This document shows positions 61,847-64,000 of a stretch of DNA of 64,000 bases, one piece after another. The notes under the pieces were generated by a model that was not told the DNA's origin, searched no databases, and saw only the letters and a program-made list of their open reading frames with translations. The stretch is from the NCBI GenBank assembly GCA_910577735.1, contig CAJTOO010000012.1, positions 96,352 to 160,351 on the forward strand. The letters run 5' to 3'. The stretch comes from an uncultured Lachnospiraceae bacterium. GTDB taxonomy: Bacteria > Bacillota > Clostridia > Lachnospirales > Lachnospiraceae. A program made the position numbers and the translations under genes. Positions within the stretch are counted from its first letter, which is position 1. The number at the start of each line of letters is the position of its first letter.

Positions 61847-62347
61847 TCAATGAGGAATTTCCGCCATCTGCTTCACATAATCATTGCTCTCACTGGCAAA
61901 AGAAATAATCTGTCCCTGTGTGGCATACTGCATTCCCAGTTCCTGGATTGCCACCCGTCTGATCTCCTCCAAATCTATGCTGCTTGTTATTCTGCTATAT
62001 TCCTCATCATTTGCAACTCTTAAATCATTCAATTCTCTCTCAAGTTTAGATATATTCTTCACACTGTTGGCAATGTCTGACTGCAGACCCACATAATATA
62101 TCAGAATCATACCCGTCGCTACCAATGCCATACACAGAAACATCACATAACCGATGCTCATATGCTTTGCTTTCTCACGGTTTTTCTTGATTGTATTGTT
62201 ATTGGTCTTCTGCTTCGGACGCCTCCTGATTTCTTCTGTCACATCCGCTCTTCTGACCGTATTGCCATGCACATAATATTGATGATTCCTGCTGGCTGCG
62301 CGGTTTCTCCCCGCTCTTACGTTCGCGTTTCTTTGTGTCGCTGCCAT
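61847..62347 (-). CDS. FtsL-like septum protein
   Basis: 166 residues. Basic cytoplasmic tail (about 1-65), one TM helix (66-88; IGYVMFLCMALVATGMILIYYVG), then a coiled coil (95-140). It has the layout and position of FtsL, which recruits FtsI. Sequence conservation is low in this family, so the call relies mainly on topology and context. Confidence 0.75.
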   Translation of the reverse strand: MAATQRNANVRAGRNRAASRNHQYYVHGNTVRRADVTEEIRRRPKQKTNNNTIKKNREKAKHMSIGYVMFLCMALVATGMILIYYVGLQSDIANSVKNISKLERELNDLRVANDEEYSRITSSIDLEEIRRVAIQELGMQYATQGQIISFASESNDYVKQMAEIPH

Positions 62348-62354
62348 TCTTTAT

Positions 62355-63299
62355 CTATTTCCCCTCTGCTTTACTAAACACGCGCAGTTTTGCGCTTTTC
62401 GCCCTCGTATTTACCTGCATTTCCCCTTCTGACGGCAGGATAGGCTTTCTGGTTACCACTTTCCCCTTCGGAACTTGTCCGCACACACACACCGGAAAGT
62501 CCGGCGGACAGGTACAGGGATTCTCATGCTTACGAAAGGCTGACTTTACAATTCTGTCTTCCAGAGAGTGAAAGGTAATGATACATATCCTTCCTCCCGG
62601 AAGCAGCATATCAATCAGCTGATCCAGAGAATCTTTTAAGACTTCCAGTTCCCTGTTACACTCAATCCTGATCGCCTGAAAAGTGCGCTTGGCCGGATGT
62701 CCCCCTTTAGCCCGCATTTTAGCCGGTATGGCTGCCTTAATAATCTCGCACAGCTGTCCAGTGGTCTCTATCGGCTTGTCCTTCCTTGCCGTCACTATGT
62801 GCTTTGCAATATTTTTGGCAAACTGTTCTTCGCCATAGTCCCTGATAATCCGGTACAAATCGGATTCCGGATAGTCATTTATAATCTCTTTGGCACTCAT
62901 ACTCTGCCTTGTATCCATCCGCATGTCCAGCGCCGTATCGTACTTATAAGAAAAACCTCTCTCCACATTATCCAACTGGTAGGAAGAGACCCCCAGATCC
63001 AGAATAATGCCATCCACTTTCTCGATGCCAATCCGTCCCAGGGCCGGCCTCATATTACAGTAATTATCCCGAATCAATGTGGTGCGCTCTCTGTATGGTT
63101 CCAGGCGTCTTTTCGCTGCCGCAATGGCCTCTTCGTCCTGGTCGATGCCAATCAGCCTGCCTATCCCCCGCAGTCTGGCTGCGATTTCACTGGCGTGTCC
63201 GCCGCCTCCCAAAGTCCCATCTACATAGATGCCCTCCGGTTTGATATCCAGGTTCTCTATCGTTTCCCGCAGGAGCACTGAGGTATGTTTAAATTCCAT
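62355..63299 (-). CDS. rsmH: 16S rRNA (cytosine1402-N4)-methyltransferase
   Basis: 314 residues from the ATG at 63299 with AGGAGAAG upstream. SAM-dependent methylation of C1402 in 16S rRNA. HTSVLLRETIENL at residues 5-17, YVDGTLGGGGHASEIA near 25 (SAM site), ILDLGVSSYQLD near 105. Ends GRICIITFHSLEDRIVK. Located 13 bases after mraZ. Confidence 0.97.
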   Translation of the reverse strand: MEFKHTSVLLRETIENLDIKPEGIYVDGTLGGGGHASEIAARLRGIGRLIGIDQDEEAIAAAKRRLEPYRERTTLIRDNYCNMRPALGRIGIEKVDGIILDLGVSSYQLDNVERGFSYKYDTALDMRMDTRQSMSAKEIINDYPESDLYRIIRDYGEEQFAKNIAKHIVTARKDKPIETTGQLCEIIKAAIPAKMRAKGGHPAKRTFQAIRIECNRELEVLKDSLDQLIDMLLPGGRICIITFHSLEDRIVKSAFRKHENPCTCPPDFPVCVCGQVPKGKVVTRKPILPSEGEMQVNTRAKSAKLRVFSKAEGK

Positions 63300-63312
63300 C
63301 TGCCGTCTTCTC

Positions 63313-63744
63313 CTAGATTCCGAGGCCGAGCTGCGCCATGTGTTCCGCAATCTCATCCATATCTTCACCGGCTGCCACATCGTCAAAGCGTTCCCTGCTC
63401 CAGATCTCTATTCTGCTTCCCACACCGACGAGCACGACATCCTTATTCAGTCCTGCAAACTCCCGCAGGACATTTGGCACTAAGATACGCCCCTGTTTAT
63501 CAACTTCCGCTTCTGTGGCTCCTGCCAGAAAAAATCTCACAAACTGTCTGGCTTCTTTATTGGTTATGGGCAAGGTTCTCAATTTCTCTTCAAAAATACT
63601 CCATTCTACATTATCGTACACAAACAGGCAGCCGTCCAGTCCTTTTGTTACTACAAAAGTATCTCCCAGAATATCTCGGAATTTTGATGGAACAATCAGC
63701 CTGCCTTTCGCGTCAATTGTGTGATTGTATTCTCCCATAAACAT
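63313..63744 (-). CDS. mraZ: Transcriptional regulator MraZ
   Basis: 143 residues from the ATG at 63744 (AGGGTGATT upstream). Two AbrB-like SpoVT folds: GEYNHTIDAKGRLIVPSKFRD at the start and FFLAGATEAEVDKQGRILVP near 75, each with the D-x-[KQ]-GR signature. It binds repeats upstream of its own gene and controls the division cluster. Confidence 0.96.
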   Translation of the reverse strand: MFMGEYNHTIDAKGRLIVPSKFRDILGDTFVVTKGLDGCLFVYDNVEWSIFEEKLRTLPITNKEARQFVRFFLAGATEAEVDKQGRILVPNVLREFAGLNKDVVLVGVGSRIEIWSRERFDDVAAGEDMDEIAEHMAQLGLGI

Positions 63745-63854
63745 GTGCAATCACCCTGCCCAATGTACCCTGGCCCAATCAGCCGTTTCTATGTACTCTT
63801 TTCCTGAAAAATAAGTGGTCTGCCACGGAAAGCCAAAGTTTTGGATTATTTAAC

Positions 63855-63890
63855 CCACTTTACTCCACTTTGTTCCACTTTCCACCACTT
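63855..63890 (-). promoter_or_regulatory. MraZ operator: four AAGTGG repeats at 10-base spacing
   Basis: On the minus strand AAGTGG occurs four times with exact 10-base periodicity (reverse copies of CCACTT at 63855, 63865, 63875, 63885). This matches the reported MraZ box (AAAGTG[T/G]N3 repeats). The array lies just past the predicted start of transcription. Confidence 0.85.
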
Positions 63891-63898
63891 TTAATACA

Positions 63899-63927
63899 AT
63901 TTTATACTATCACAGGGTATATTGCAA
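63899..63927 (-). promoter_or_regulatory. Promoter of the mraZ division/cell wall operon
   Basis: Minus strand -35 TTGCAA (63922-63927), 17-base spacer and -10 TAAAAT (63899-63904). Transcription would begin near 63892, at the edge of the MraZ repeats. Upstream to the window end (63928-64000) nothing else was recognised. Confidence 0.55.
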
Positions 63928-64000
63928 GGAAAAGTTAGAATTTCAGTAAGCGTCAAATCCAACGCCTTGGATAGTCAGCGCTTTTATGCGATACTCTAAA

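Overview
The window comes from the chromosome of a spore-forming, low-to-moderate GC member of the Clostridia, most likely Lachnospiraceae. This rests on spoIIGA-sigE, sigG and a YlmC/YmxH gene, a DUF5688-type protein, an NADP-type glutamate dehydrogenase, a division/cell wall cluster with two class B penicillin-binding proteins, and AGGAGG-type ribosome binding sites. Nearly all genes are on the minus strand; the exceptions are a Y-family polymerase pair (20.9-22.5 kb) and sigG (45.8-46.6 kb). No rRNA, CRISPR array or insertion sequence was seen. There is one tRNA, a probable tRNA-Arg(CCG) at 39.2 kb.

Layout. 0-6.4 kb: a minus-strand operon of a zinc-finger anti-sigma-like protein, polA, coaE, a large FtsA-like ATPase and a YycJ-like metallo-hydrolase cut by the window edge. 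6.5-20.6 kb: stand-alone physiology genes, namely a secreted GH25 lysozyme, a large hybrid histidine kinase, a ferredoxin-type aldo/keto reductase, an M24 aminopeptidase, an SPL-like radical SAM protein, a MATE transporter, a DUF362 ferredoxin-like protein and a tandem HD-domain phosphohydrolase. 20.7-22.5 kb: a DNA polymerase Y/YolD pair behind a promoter with a near-consensus Firmicute LexA box.

22.5-35.6 kb: a full Wzy-type exopolysaccharide/capsule operon. In transcription order it holds a CpsB phosphatase, CpsC adaptor, CpsD tyrosine kinase, LytR-CpsA-Psr ligase, a sortase-fold lipoprotein lacking all the usual catalytic residues, a secreted protein of unknown role, an initiating sugar transferase, GT2, HAD (COG5610-like), Wzy polymerase, GT4 and Wzx flippase. 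The 3' half is clearly AT-richer than its surroundings. The leader has a promoter and a terminator-like hairpin. CpsD and the LCP gene meet at an A9 run in a way that suggests -1 slippage or a fusion.

35.7-45.6 kb: gdhA, a helical protein, SH3 proteins, the tRNA, DUF5688, efp, aroQ-aroK-aroE, yqeG, nrdR and ymxH. 45.7-50.4 kb: sporulation sigma factors. sigG (+), with its own sigma-F/G-type promoter, faces spoIIGA-sigE (-). Between them sits a REC/HD-GYP/GGDEF protein with its own promoter and an extra degenerate GGDEF-like domain. 50.5-64 kb: the division/cell wall cluster mraZ-rsmH-ftsL-pbp-pbp-mraY-murD-ftsW-murA-ftsQ-ftsZ, headed by a promoter followed by four 10-bp-spaced MraZ boxes. murE, murF, murG, murC and ftsA are absent from this cluster.

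The least conventional items are the catalytically dead lipoprotein sortase in the exopolysaccharide operon, the CpsD/LCP slippage junction with its Arg/Glu-rich repeat tail, the FtsA-like ATPase with repeated beta-rich C-terminal modules, and several well-formed regulatory elements (LexA box, MraZ boxes, leader attenuator, RBS-sequestering hairpin).
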